A stretch of 64,000 bases of DNA from positions 1 to 64,000 of the forward strand of contig JAHQWG010000035.1 of assembly GCA_029856045.1 (NCBI GenBank), written 5' to 3'. The notes under the pieces were generated by a model that worked only from the letters and a program-made list of their open reading frames with translations, was not told the DNA's origin and searched no databases. This stretch comes from Promethearchaeia archaeon (lineage in GTDB: Archaea > Asgardarchaeota > Lokiarchaeia > Sigyniarchaeales > SOKP01). Both the position numbers and the translations under genes were made by a program. Shown one piece after another: positions 26,116-34,311 of this stretch. Position 1 is the stretch's first letter; every line of letters starts with the position of its first letter.

Positions 26116-27211
26116 TTTACCTTTCAAATTTATTAATTTGACACAAGATAATTCTGAACATAAAGAGAATCAAAAAACTTTCAATAATTTAAGAGCAATT
26201 TTTTTATTTTTGTTTAGAGTATTTGTATTCATAATTATTTATTATTACTGTTCTATTAATTTTAATTCTATTTCCAGACCTTTTATTGAGAATCAAACCT
26301 TTTTTATTCAATTTAATTTATCATTGTTTATTTTCGCAACTTTTTCTAACCTTTTTGGATGGAAAATTGGTTTTATTAGTGGTTTTTTAGGAGAATTTTT
26401 ATATCAACTAAGCTTTTTTCCGGAGAACTCAATTTACATCGATTGGATTATTATTATCGGATTAATGGGGTTATTATTTGGGATATATGAATATAAACCG
26501 CTAAAATATCAAAAAGGGACAACCAAGATTTTTAATAACTTTCTGGTTTTCATTATTTCCTCCTTTAGTATTTTAATTTTATCCGTATTTTTTACTGTGT
26601 TTAATTCTACCCTCGAGTTAGAATTAATTTTATTAAATGTTGGTTTTAAATTATTTATGGAGATAGTTATATCGGCTGTTTTTTTAGTTCCAATTCTTAT
26701 CTTCATAATTGACATGTTATTTTCTTCAACTGAGAGAGAAATTTATAATGTGTTATTAACTCATCATTCATATTTTGAAATTGATCATACATTTAAAATA
26801 AAATTTGGACGTATAAGCGTGTATTTCTGTTCCAGATGTAGTGGAATGATTATTTCACTTGTTTTTTCATCGTTTATAGTTTATTTGTATGAAAATATCA
26901 CCAAAACTCCATTCAATCAGGAACTTGCTTTCTTTTCATGTGTTTTTCTTCCAATTCCTGGATTAATTGATTGGAGCACTCAAAAATTGAAGTATCGAAA
27001 ATCCAATACAAATAAAAGACTAATTACTGGGTTTCTTTTGGGGATGTCCTTGTATTTTTTAGCCTTTACCAGAGATTATCTAATGTTAATGTCTATTATT
27101 ATAATAATATACTTTTCTATATTCTTCTCAATTTATTATGTCGGTTATAAAAAAGAATTAAAAGAATATAAAAGATCCATTGATCAACTGAACGATTCTT
27201 CACTTGAATAA
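26099..27211 (+). CDS. Polytopic membrane protein with a DUF2085-like C-terminal domain
   Basis: The protein is 370 residues with about nine hydrophobic helices. The first half includes LSLFIFATFSNLFGWKIGF and SGFLGEFLYQ, reminiscent of the substrate-binding S components of ECF vitamin transporters. The second half has THHSYFEIDHTFKIKFGRIS, VYFCSRCSGMI (a CxRCxG motif), PIPGLIDWSTQKL and NKRLITGFLLGMSLY. This is the pattern of predicted membrane family DUF2085. The fusion is by eye. The gene overlaps the preceding one by 17 bases. Function unknown. Confidence 0.6.
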   Translation: MKLLNNLPFKFINLTQDNSEHKENQKTFNNLRAIFLFLFRVFVFIIIYYYCSINFNSISRPFIENQTFFIQFNLSLFIFATFSNLFGWKIGFISGFLGEFLYQLSFFPENSIYIDWIIIIGLMGLLFGIYEYKPLKYQKGTTKIFNNFLVFIISSFSILILSVFFTVFNSTLELELILLNVGFKLFMEIVISAVFLVPILIFIIDMLFSSTEREIYNVLLTHHSYFEIDHTFKIKFGRISVYFCSRCSGMIISLVFSSFIVYLYENITKTPFNQELAFFSCVFLPIPGLIDWSTQKLKYRKSNTNKRLITGFLLGMSLYFLAFTRDYLMLMSIIIIIYFSIFFSIYYVGYKKELKEYKRSIDQLNDSSLE

Positions 27212-27294
27212 TTCAAAATTATGATAACAATTGGTCTAAAAATCAGTTAAATATTATTTTCCTAATATTCTAATCAAGAAAAAAAAATAAAAAA

Positions 27295-27828
27295 ATGAGG
27301 AAAATGATATTAGATATAATAATTAATTGGAATAATTGGTTTAACGGGCTAAGTATGGTTGAACAGATCATACTTGCTAGCTTAATAGTAGTAGTTGCTG
27401 TCAGTGTTACAGTGCTTGTGTGTATTGGGGTCTATTATTTGATAAAATATCTTTGTTTGGGAATTTTCTACATATTAAAGGGGATTTTTAAGGGTTTTAA
27501 ATTTGTTATTAATAAAATAGTTGATTTAATAGACAAAATATTAAATTTAGGAGACCATAAAGTTCCTTTGACAGATAAAATAACTGATAAAAGAGAAAAT
27601 ATCCAAAAATCCGTTGTAGAATTACCAAGCATGATTGATAAATCATCAGAACATGAACAAGAACTAGACTTTGGTTTTTGCCCTGAATGTGGAATGAGAT
27701 TCACTGATAAAATGCACGAACATTTGGATTCAAATGGGATGACTTTTTGTGTTCATTGCGGGCAATGCTTTAGAAGGGATATGCCAAACAAAATAGACGA
27801 ACAGCCAGTAAATCAACTAATAACATAG
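27295..27828 (+). CDS. Membrane-anchored zinc-ribbon protein
   Basis: The protein is 177 residues. A first hydrophobic region (IILASLIVVVAVSVTVLVCI and on to LIKYLCLGIFYILKGIF) gives one or two N-terminal membrane helices. An amphipathic linker follows, then a C-terminal zinc ribbon: FCPECGMRFTDKMHEHLDSN with FCVHCGQCFRR, two CxxC knuckles. The next gene (27906) repeats the idea with the ribbon at its N-terminus, so the two may form a membrane complex. The molecular role is unknown. Confidence 0.65.
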   Translation: MRKMILDIIINWNNWFNGLSMVEQIILASLIVVVAVSVTVLVCIGVYYLIKYLCLGIFYILKGIFKGFKFVINKIVDLIDKILNLGDHKVPLTDKITDKRENIQKSVVELPSMIDKSSEHEQELDFGFCPECGMRFTDKMHEHLDSNGMTFCVHCGQCFRRDMPNKIDEQPVNQLIT

Positions 27829-27905
27829 TCTTATACTTAAAAAAAAATTTCCATAATGTTTTTTTATTATTTTTTATTTAAATATAATTTAGAGAGGAAT
27901 TAGAA

Positions 27906-29636
27906 ATGAATGATGAACAAAAAAATGTAAAAAGATCAAAATATTTTTGTAGGGAATGCGGACATAAGTTTCCTAAAGAATTGGTTGAAAGAATTGAGAA
28001 TGGAGTTCAAATATTTTGTGAAAATTGTGGATATAAGTTTCTTTTAGAGGGAGTAAAATTCCGTGAATTAAAAGAAAAAGATTTCAAGGATAAAGAAAAA
28101 AAGGAGCTTAAAGAAAAAAAAGAAAAAAAAGAAATTAAATGGTCATCCTCTTGGAGACCCAGAAAACAAGAGATTTCACAACAGGGAATGGTTAATCTTA
28201 ATAATATAATTCAAGGTATCAATAAATTTTCTTATATTATCTTATTAATTATTTCAATAATTTCTTTAACAAGAATATTTCTAGTAATTCGGATTGGAAA
28301 TGATCTCCAATTTTTAATTATAATTTTTGAATCAATAGCACTCTTTATTTTTGGGATTAGAATTGCGGGTTTCGATAAAAAATATATAGCACCTTTAATT
28401 AGGACAGGTGAATATAATAAAGTTGGTGTTTCAGCTATTGCTTTGGGAATTTTAGGATGCATAGTATATGGTGCGGGGGTTGTATTGTTAATAAAAGGTA
28501 TTCTATTAATAATTTACATTTCACAAGATGAGAAAAATCAAGAATTTCAAGGCTATGATTGGGGATTGTTAATAAAAGACTCGTTAAATTCAGTATCAAG
28601 TTATGCAGGTGTATCAATTATAATTTTAGGAATATCTGCTTTTGCATATATGGTTATATCAAGTATTTTAATTCCTTTTGATTTTGGTTTTTTAACTACT
28701 TTGAGTATAATCTTTATTATGTTGATATTTTCATTAATAGGCGTTTCTATTGACAAGAAGAGATCTCCAAAAATATCTTCCAAAAAGGTTTTTGAGGAAA
28801 ATGAGGCTGGATCATTTCTCATTGCAGGAATTTTTGGATGTTTTTTTTACGCCTCTGGAATTTTTATTTTGCTAAAAGCAATTATTATAATTATTTTAGC
28901 TCAAAAAGGACGCCCCGAAAAAATTTTATATGATTCTTCTCGAAAATTATCAATTTCTGAAGAAATAATACCAAAACAGCCTCCAACTTCTCGGCAAGAA
29001 CCTCCGAAATCTCCTTATGAAATAGAAAGCGATGAAAAAGGAATAGATCAAAAATATATTTCAGTTCCTTTAACCGCTAAAAAAGCAACACCTTTAAAAC
29101 CTTTTCCAATAGAAGAGAAAAAGAATAAGAGACTAGAGGAAATTCCTTTTTTTGAGATTGATAAGAAACCTACTGAAACAAAATCAGAAAAGCAATTAGA
29201 AAAGGAAGTTAAGAAACAAAAGAAGATTGATGAAATAATCGAGAAAAAATTCAAAAAACAACCATTAAAATTAAAATTACACCAGTCTTTATTACCTATT
29301 TCTGATGAATCTGATAGAGAGATTGTTGAAAGATATTTTTTAAAGATCTTTAATGTTTTATCAGAAAAAATTCGAAGGAAAATACTTGAATTGAACATTC
29401 CAGAGAAAGATAAAAAAGAAATTTTGAAAGAATTTGTGTATTTAACAGAAGAGGAGCAGGAAAAATATCTTAATGAACTATTTGAACTTAATCGAGAAAT
29501 TTCAGAGAAACTGATTTTAAGAGTTAAAAAATTAAATTTAAAACCTGAATATCTAAACCAAATCATTGAGCAGTTGAGATATATGCCCGTCGGTGAGCAG
29601 GAGATCTACTTGAAGTTTTTAGAGGAAAAAACTTAG
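27906..29636 (+). CDS. Membrane protein with N-terminal zinc ribbon and long charged C-terminal region
   Basis: The protein is 576 residues. Residues ~12-42 form a zinc ribbon (YFCRECGHKFPKELVERIEN, FCENCGYKF). A lysine-rich linker (KEKKELKEKKEKKEIKW) follows, then six or so hydrophobic helices from ~100 to ~345 with two similar pairs: AIALGILGCIVYGAGVVLLI and LIAGIFGCFFYASGIFILL. The last 200 residues are soluble, proline- and lysine-rich, then helical (EEEQEKYLNELFELNREISE). The repeated GIxGCxxYxxGxxxL helix suggests internal duplication. It has a good ribosome-binding site (GAGAGGAAT) before ATG 27906. It is followed after 13 bases by the winged-helix gene. No family recognised. Confidence 0.65.
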   Translation: MNDEQKNVKRSKYFCRECGHKFPKELVERIENGVQIFCENCGYKFLLEGVKFRELKEKDFKDKEKKELKEKKEKKEIKWSSSWRPRKQEISQQGMVNLNNIIQGINKFSYIILLIISIISLTRIFLVIRIGNDLQFLIIIFESIALFIFGIRIAGFDKKYIAPLIRTGEYNKVGVSAIALGILGCIVYGAGVVLLIKGILLIIYISQDEKNQEFQGYDWGLLIKDSLNSVSSYAGVSIIILGISAFAYMVISSILIPFDFGFLTTLSIIFIMLIFSLIGVSIDKKRSPKISSKKVFEENEAGSFLIAGIFGCFFYASGIFILLKAIIIIILAQKGRPEKILYDSSRKLSISEEIIPKQPPTSRQEPPKSPYEIESDEKGIDQKYISVPLTAKKATPLKPFPIEEKKNKRLEEIPFFEIDKKPTETKSEKQLEKEVKKQKKIDEIIEKKFKKQPLKLKLHQSLLPISDESDREIVERYFLKIFNVLSEKIRRKILELNIPEKDKKEILKEFVYLTEEEQEKYLNELFELNREISEKLILRVKKLNLKPEYLNQIIEQLRYMPVGEQEIYLKFLEEKT

Positions 29637-29649
29637 ATTTCATAAGAAT

Positions 29650-30504
29650 ATGGTGAAAGAAATGTCTTTACAACAAAGAAGAGATAAAAAAAAATCAGAA
29701 ATAGAAGAAAAATCAATTGATAAAGTTCAAATAATTAAAGAAAAAGTTGATATAATTGAAAAAATTTCTGATTTTGAAGAATTATCTCAAATTGAGAAGG
29801 ATATTCTAAAAATTGCCAAAAAAACATTGAAATTAAAAAAATTTGATTCAACAATCTCTGTTGAAAGAGTTGAGAATTTACCTCCATTAGTAGAAAAGCT
29901 ATATGCAGATTGCATTGCTAAATTATCTTATTCAAGGGGATATAGTAAGGAAGAATTATTTTTAGCGATTCGTTCATTAGAACAGAAAAAATATATTGTG
30001 ACTAATGAGAGAAGAACAAAAGAAGAGATTTTAACTAATCTAAAATATCAAGAAGTTATTAGATTTGTTAAATCTAATCCAGGCATTCATGGTAGAAGTA
30101 AAAAGATAGAATCAGATCTTAAAATTACAAGAAATCCTTTTATAAAATATATGATTGTTCTTGAAAAATTTGATATTGTAAGATCAAAAAAATTTGGAAA
30201 AACATTATATTTCTTTTTAAAGGACGTTCCTGAAGAATACGAGGTTTTGGTAATATTGTTTCAGAATAATTTAATACCTGCCATTCTAAAAGCCTTTATC
30301 CAAGAACCTACTAAAAAAATTACTACAATTGCTAATGATTTAGAAGTTTTTCATGGGACAATTCAATACCACATAAAACGTTTATTAGATTTCGAAATCC
30401 TCAAGTCAGGGGAAGAGAAGGGGAAAAACATATATAATGTAAATTTAAGTCTTTTAAAGCAATATAATCAAAATTTTCAAGAACCAAAATTTATTGAAGC
30501 TTAA
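29650..30504 (+). CDS. Winged-helix transcription-factor-like protein
   Basis: The protein is 284 residues. It begins with a charged coil, then carries what look like two or three winged-helix units. LKYQEVIRFVKSNPGIHGRS is a typical wing-helix start in archaeal regulators. The closing unit, KKITTIANDLEVFHGTIQYH then IKRLLDFEILKSGEEKGK, is a clear ArsR-like helix-turn-helix with wing. Located 13 bases after the zinc-ribbon membrane protein and probably in the same transcript. This suggests it regulates, or responds to, that membrane system. The target is unknown. Confidence 0.7.
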   Translation: MVKEMSLQQRRDKKKSEIEEKSIDKVQIIKEKVDIIEKISDFEELSQIEKDILKIAKKTLKLKKFDSTISVERVENLPPLVEKLYADCIAKLSYSRGYSKEELFLAIRSLEQKKYIVTNERRTKEEILTNLKYQEVIRFVKSNPGIHGRSKKIESDLKITRNPFIKYMIVLEKFDIVRSKKFGKTLYFFLKDVPEEYEVLVILFQNNLIPAILKAFIQEPTKKITTIANDLEVFHGTIQYHIKRLLDFEILKSGEEKGKNIYNVNLSLLKQYNQNFQEPKFIEA

Positions 30505-30528
30505 TTTTTTTAAAAATTTTAGTATAAT

Positions 30529-31404
30529 TTAAAGAATGTTTTTAATTTTTTTTAAAGATTTAATAACAATATCAATAGCTCTATCAATTCCGGTGAATGT
30601 TTCTGGATGTATATAATTTGATTTAAATATATCGTATTTATTATGCCCTACTACATCTGAAACTGAAATTACAGAAGCCGTTTTAATATTAAATAATTGA
30701 CCTAACAAAAACAATAAAGAGCTTTCCATATCGACTCCAATTATCCCCTCTTTTATCCAGGATTTTGCAGCATCATCCGTCTCTAAAAATAAAGCGCCAG
30801 TAGTCCAAATTGGTCCGGTTAATATCTTATTTGAATATAAGCTTTCAGCAGTATTTAATAAAATTTCATTCAACTCATTTGATGGAGAAATTTTATATAC
30901 CCTTTCGTTTCCTGCTTTAATTTTATGTATTCCTTCAATAGGATTTTTTATAAATTCTAAATCCTTCAGTTCTTCATAATATTTGAGAATATAATAGGGA
31001 GACACACCATCTCCGCAGAACGCACTCTCAGGAATTATTATTTTTCCCGGCTCAATTGATCGACCAATAATATTTAATCCACCACAAAAATCGGTTCGGA
31101 TAATCACCTTACATTTTGTAAATTTCAAACACTCCAATTTTTCAGCAATATAAGGAGTACCTATTAGACTTTGAATTACACTAACTTCTACTTCACCTAA
31201 TCTACCATTATAGACATTTCCATATCTTATTTTATTTTTTAATCTTTTAACGACTTTTTCCATTACAAGCTTTACAGCGGGTAAAATCACAATTTCATTA
31301 ACCTTAGTTGGTGAAGTCTCTAAAAACATTCGGAATAATTTCTCTTCAGTAGAGATGAATTTCAATCCCAAATTAAGTAAGCTGGATTTGATTTTTTCAA
31401 CCAT
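30529..31404 (-). CDS. Nucleoside phosphorylase (PNP/UDP phosphorylase family)
   Basis: The product is 291 residues from ATG 31404; an SD-like GTGATT lies just upstream, so I prefer this to the GTG nine bases earlier. Family features are NGRLGEVEVSVIQSLIGTPY (phosphate-loop region), RTDFCGGLN, IIPESAFCGDGVSPYY and IIGVDMESSLLFLLGQLF. The last is the 'xxxMExAa' motif whose Met/Glu bind the ribose. SVISVSDVVGHNK supplies the Asp that contacts the base. It releases bases from nucleosides with phosphate. The choice between uridine and purine substrates is not certain. Confidence 0.85.
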   Translation of the reverse strand: MVEKIKSSLLNLGLKFISTEEKLFRMFLETSPTKVNEIVILPAVKLVMEKVVKRLKNKIRYGNVYNGRLGEVEVSVIQSLIGTPYIAEKLECLKFTKCKVIIRTDFCGGLNIIGRSIEPGKIIIPESAFCGDGVSPYYILKYYEELKDLEFIKNPIEGIHKIKAGNERVYKISPSNELNEILLNTAESLYSNKILTGPIWTTGALFLETDDAAKSWIKEGIIGVDMESSLLFLLGQLFNIKTASVISVSDVVGHNKYDIFKSNYIHPETFTGIDRAIDIVIKSLKKIKNIL

Positions 31405-31509
31405 TATAATCACATTTGATTAGATTTTAATTTTAAGGCTAGTAATAAATATTCATTTTTTCTCTAAAATACTTAATTTATATTAATTAAAATACTTAAA
31501 TTAAATTAG

Positions 31510-32790
31510 ATGAGCACAGAAAAAAAGTGGAAAAATGAAATATCGGAACAATTTATACAAGATTATCTAAAATCTAATTATAGAATTGTTGGAAAAAACA
31601 GACACTCAGCTATAAAGCCATGTCACTGGTTAGAACAGCGATTAATGACCGGGAGGGATAATCAAAATTGTTATAAAGGTGTTTTCGGGGTAAAAAGTAA
31701 TTTATGTTTGCAAAATACGCCATCTGTTCCTTTTTGTAATCATCAATGTGTATTTTGTTGGCGAGATCTTCAGAGTTCATTGGGGCCTACCTTTAATGTT
31801 GTACCAGATGAACCTAAGGAATTAGTAAATGAAATGATTCGACATCAAAAAAATCTTATTCAAAATCATTTGCCATTAAAGAGATACATTGAGAATTATC
31901 ACATTATGATTAAAATTCTGAAATATTTATTTAAAAATAATAAATCTGAATCAATTCAATCGGTATCAAGAAAAATAGATGCCAGTAAAACCAAAATAGA
32001 TCGGGCTATGGTATTACTAAAAAATATGAGATTTTTGGAGTATATTGAGGGTGATATTAACCATTATTGTATAAAGAAAAGTATCAAAAAACAAATAAAG
32101 TCTGATGTGGATATTGAACCTTTAGTAAATAATAATATCACAACTTTAAGAGAAATTGAAAAAGTTCATGAAGAATCAATGAATCCAAAACATGCGGCAA
32201 TATCACTTGATGGGGAACCTTTTTTATATCCTTTACTCTCTGATTTTGTGGCAGAATTTAAAAAACAAAAAATGACAACTTTTATTGTTTCAAACGGCAC
32301 GTTTCCTGAGAAGATCGAATCAATGGAGTATTATCCCTCTCAATTATATATTTCTTTACCAGCCTCAAATGAAAAAACTTATAAAAAAATTTGCAGACCT
32401 ATGCTTAAAAATGGATGGAAAAATATCATGAAAACAATGGATTTATTCAGTTCTATACCGTGTAGAACCGTTTTAAGAATAACTGGAGTTAAAAATTTAA
32501 ATCTTAAGCATGAGGCTATAGATGAATATTTGAAAATTATAAAACGAGCAAATCCTAACTTCTTAGATATTAAAGGATTTACACTTCAAGCTAAAGCGTT
32601 ATTAATTAAAGAACGTCTAAAATCTTCCAAAGATCTCCAATCCTTCTTTCCAGAATTTGAAGATATAAAAGAATTCGCAGAAAAAATAAGTAATTTAGGA
32701 AATTTCTCTATTTTATACAAGAACGAGAGAAGTCGTGATGTGCTTCTTGGAGTTAATTGGAATAAAAAAAAATTAGAAATAAGTAAGTAA
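31510..32790 (+). CDS. tyw1: 4-demethylwyosine synthase TYW1 with an inserted domain
   Basis: The radical SAM enzyme builds the tricyclic base at G37 of tRNA-Phe from N1-methylguanosine and pyruvate. The SAM cluster is C76, C80, C83 in PFCNHQCVFCWRDLQ, where the tryptophan-arginine after the last Cys is TYW1-typical. Further motifs are NPKHAAISLDGEPFLYP, TTFIVSNGTFPE and YISLPASNEKTYKKICRP. At 426 residues it exceeds the usual ~310-350 of archaeal TYW1. The excess lies at ~120-205, where HIMIKILKYLFKNNKSESIQ, SVSRKIDASKTKIDRAMVLL and the following turn look like a winged-helix unit. There is no flavodoxin domain, as expected in archaea. Confidence 0.92.
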   Translation: MSTEKKWKNEISEQFIQDYLKSNYRIVGKNRHSAIKPCHWLEQRLMTGRDNQNCYKGVFGVKSNLCLQNTPSVPFCNHQCVFCWRDLQSSLGPTFNVVPDEPKELVNEMIRHQKNLIQNHLPLKRYIENYHIMIKILKYLFKNNKSESIQSVSRKIDASKTKIDRAMVLLKNMRFLEYIEGDINHYCIKKSIKKQIKSDVDIEPLVNNNITTLREIEKVHEESMNPKHAAISLDGEPFLYPLLSDFVAEFKKQKMTTFIVSNGTFPEKIESMEYYPSQLYISLPASNEKTYKKICRPMLKNGWKNIMKTMDLFSSIPCRTVLRITGVKNLNLKHEAIDEYLKIIKRANPNFLDIKGFTLQAKALLIKERLKSSKDLQSFFPEFEDIKEFAEKISNLGNFSILYKNERSRDVLLGVNWNKKKLEISK

Positions 32791-33087
32791 TTTTATTTCC
32801 AGCAAATTTAATCCGCTAAGACATGAAATAATTCTAAAATATAAATAGATTATTTTATTATTTTCTCTGATTGTATTATTTTACTATTTTTACTTCAAAA
32901 AGAACCAACTACGAATAAGTCAAAAGGTTTAATAAAATTCATTAGTAAAAAATTTTTTGCACTATTTGTATTTGCTTTTTGTTCATTTTAAAAAAAAAAT
33001 GTAAACAAATCTTATTAAACCATATTTTTATATAATCGTTGTAACCAAATATTCAAATTATTAATTAGCAAGGTTTGAGGATCATAA
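32791..33087. other. Non-coding AT-rich gap
   Basis: I see no gene or recognisable RNA here. A TATA-like TTTTTATATAATC lies at 33027-33039. The only coding-like sequence is the kinase scrap that begins at the end of this gap. Confidence 0.35.
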
Positions 33088-33204
33088 TATTTTATAGAGA
33101 AAATAATAATGGGTTATAAAGGGGAAATTTGGGTTGAGGATAGTTTTCAAGGGGATTCCTCAAAGGGAAGTAATTTTATCATAACTATTCCAGAGGTTGA
33201 GTAA
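33088..33204 (+). pseudogene. Remnant of a histidine kinase C-terminus
   Basis: This frame opens after a stop at 33085 and ends at TAA 33202-33204. Its peptide runs YFIEKIIMGYKGEIWVEDSF then QGDSSKGSNFIITIPEVE. That is the last strand-turn-strand of a HATPase domain, including the 'G-x-I-W-V-E-D...KGSxFxxxIP' end found in archaeal sensor kinases. Nothing upstream in any frame restores the N, G1 or F boxes, so only the tail survives. It has its own possible ATG at 33109 (31 residues). Its end overlaps the response-regulator start (33197) by eight bases, as in a normal kinase-regulator operon. This suggests the rest of the kinase was lost by deletion. Confidence 0.65.
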
Positions 33205-33568
33205 TATAACTACGATATTTGTTGTCGAAGATGATCTATCATTACAACGTTTATATAGTGAAATTTTAAGTTTGCATGGATTTCACGTTGTTGGTGCTGC
33301 GAAAAATGGAAAAGAAGCAGTTGAGATATTTAAAACGTTTTCAGAAAAACCTGATATTATTCTGATGGATCATAGGATGCCTGTTAAGAATGGAATTCAA
33401 GCAACAAAAGAAATTCTACAGTATGGAGATCAATCAAAAATTATTTTTATTAGTGCAGATATAAGTATTCGAGAAAAAGCGCTTTCAATTGGGGCGATTC
33501 ATTTTATTGAGAAGCCTTTTACTTATGATCAATTGGTTGATCATATCAAAAAAGTATTGCTCATATGA
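33197..33568 (+). CDS. Stand-alone response-regulator receiver (CheY-like)
   Basis: The protein is 123 residues, a complete receiver domain and nothing more. The acidic pocket is EDD at 11-13, the phospho-acceptor Asp58 sits in IILMDHRMPV, the Ser/Thr switch in IFISADIS, and the conserved Lys in IEKPFTYDQL. The start is TTG 33197, overlapping the stop of the kinase remnant. With its partner kinase broken, the input must come from another kinase, or the gene may be an orphan. Output would be through protein contact. Confidence 0.92.
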   Translation: MSNITTIFVVEDDLSLQRLYSEILSLHGFHVVGAAKNGKEAVEIFKTFSEKPDIILMDHRMPVKNGIQATKEILQYGDQSKIIFISADISIREKALSIGAIHFIEKPFTYDQLVDHIKKVLLI

Positions 33569-33613
33569 AATTAAATGAGATTTTCATACAAAAAAAATTT
33601 CTTATCTCTACTA

Positions 33614-34264
33614 TTAAGGAGTAATTTTTTTGAGCTGAGATTCAACTATTTCTTTCAATTCTTTAATGCCAATTTTTTCAAGAGTGGAAGTCATAAGAAC
33701 TGGAAAAACATCACCATCAAAATCTTTAAATTCATTGAATTTAACTAGTTTTAGACCAAATTTTGTAGCACTATTAAGAAAGAATGTTTCTGTTTTTTTT
33801 CTATCAATTGTATTTAATTTATCAATTTTACTTAATACAACTAATACTGGTGTATTAAATTCTTTGAATAGATCAATAAATTCAAACGTTAGTGGTATAG
33901 TCTCCTCACTTTTATAAAACCACTTTTCCAACTCATCCCTAATCCTGAGGACATTTACTACAACGATTCCTAAAAAGAATTCTTTATAATGTTTTTCTAA
34001 ATGGATTATAATCATTTTCTTTATATGTTCTGTTCTTCTTCTACTCGTTTTCTTCATAAACCCGAAACCTGGTAAATCCAAAATGTCAAAAGGCATTAAT
34101 GGGTCTTGTATTTTTTTTAATAATAAAGTAGTACCAGGGATTTTACCAGTTTTCCCCTTAAATTTTTTGGGATTACTAACTAAAAAGCGTGTAAGACTAG
34201 TCTTTCCAACATTAGAATTTCCAATAATTATTAAAACAGGTTTTAATTCTTTCTCTGAAGTCAT
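33614..34264 (-). CDS. engB: EngB/YihA-type GTP-binding protein
   Basis: The product is 216 residues with TrmE-Era-type GTPase motifs. G1 is GNSNVGKTSLTRFL, G2 the Thr of GTTLLLK, G3 DLPGFGFMKKTSR, G4 VLSKIDKL, and G5 near VLMTSTLEKIG. The order KTGKIPGTT...ILDLPGFG is that of EngB, a ribosome-assembly GTPase in bacteria. Archaeal homologues exist with unknown targets. It shares the strand with the acidic repeat protein 47 bases upstream. Confidence 0.85.
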   Translation of the reverse strand: MTSEKELKPVLIIIGNSNVGKTSLTRFLVSNPKKFKGKTGKIPGTTLLLKKIQDPLMPFDILDLPGFGFMKKTSRRRTEHIKKMIIIHLEKHYKEFFLGIVVVNVLRIRDELEKWFYKSEETIPLTFEFIDLFKEFNTPVLVVLSKIDKLNTIDRKKTETFFLNSATKFGLKLVKFNEFKDFDGDVFPVLMTSTLEKIGIKELKEIVESQLKKITP

Positions 34265-34311
34265 TACTCATCTTAATATATATGCAATTAAAGCAATAAA
34301 TAAATCATTGA

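Noticed and set aside
29048-29566. A 172-codon minus-strand frame inside the zinc-ribbon membrane protein gene
   Set aside because: Its Ser/Phe-rich protein is what the complement of lysine/glutamate codons yields. The plus-strand gene has a proper start, ribbon and helices.
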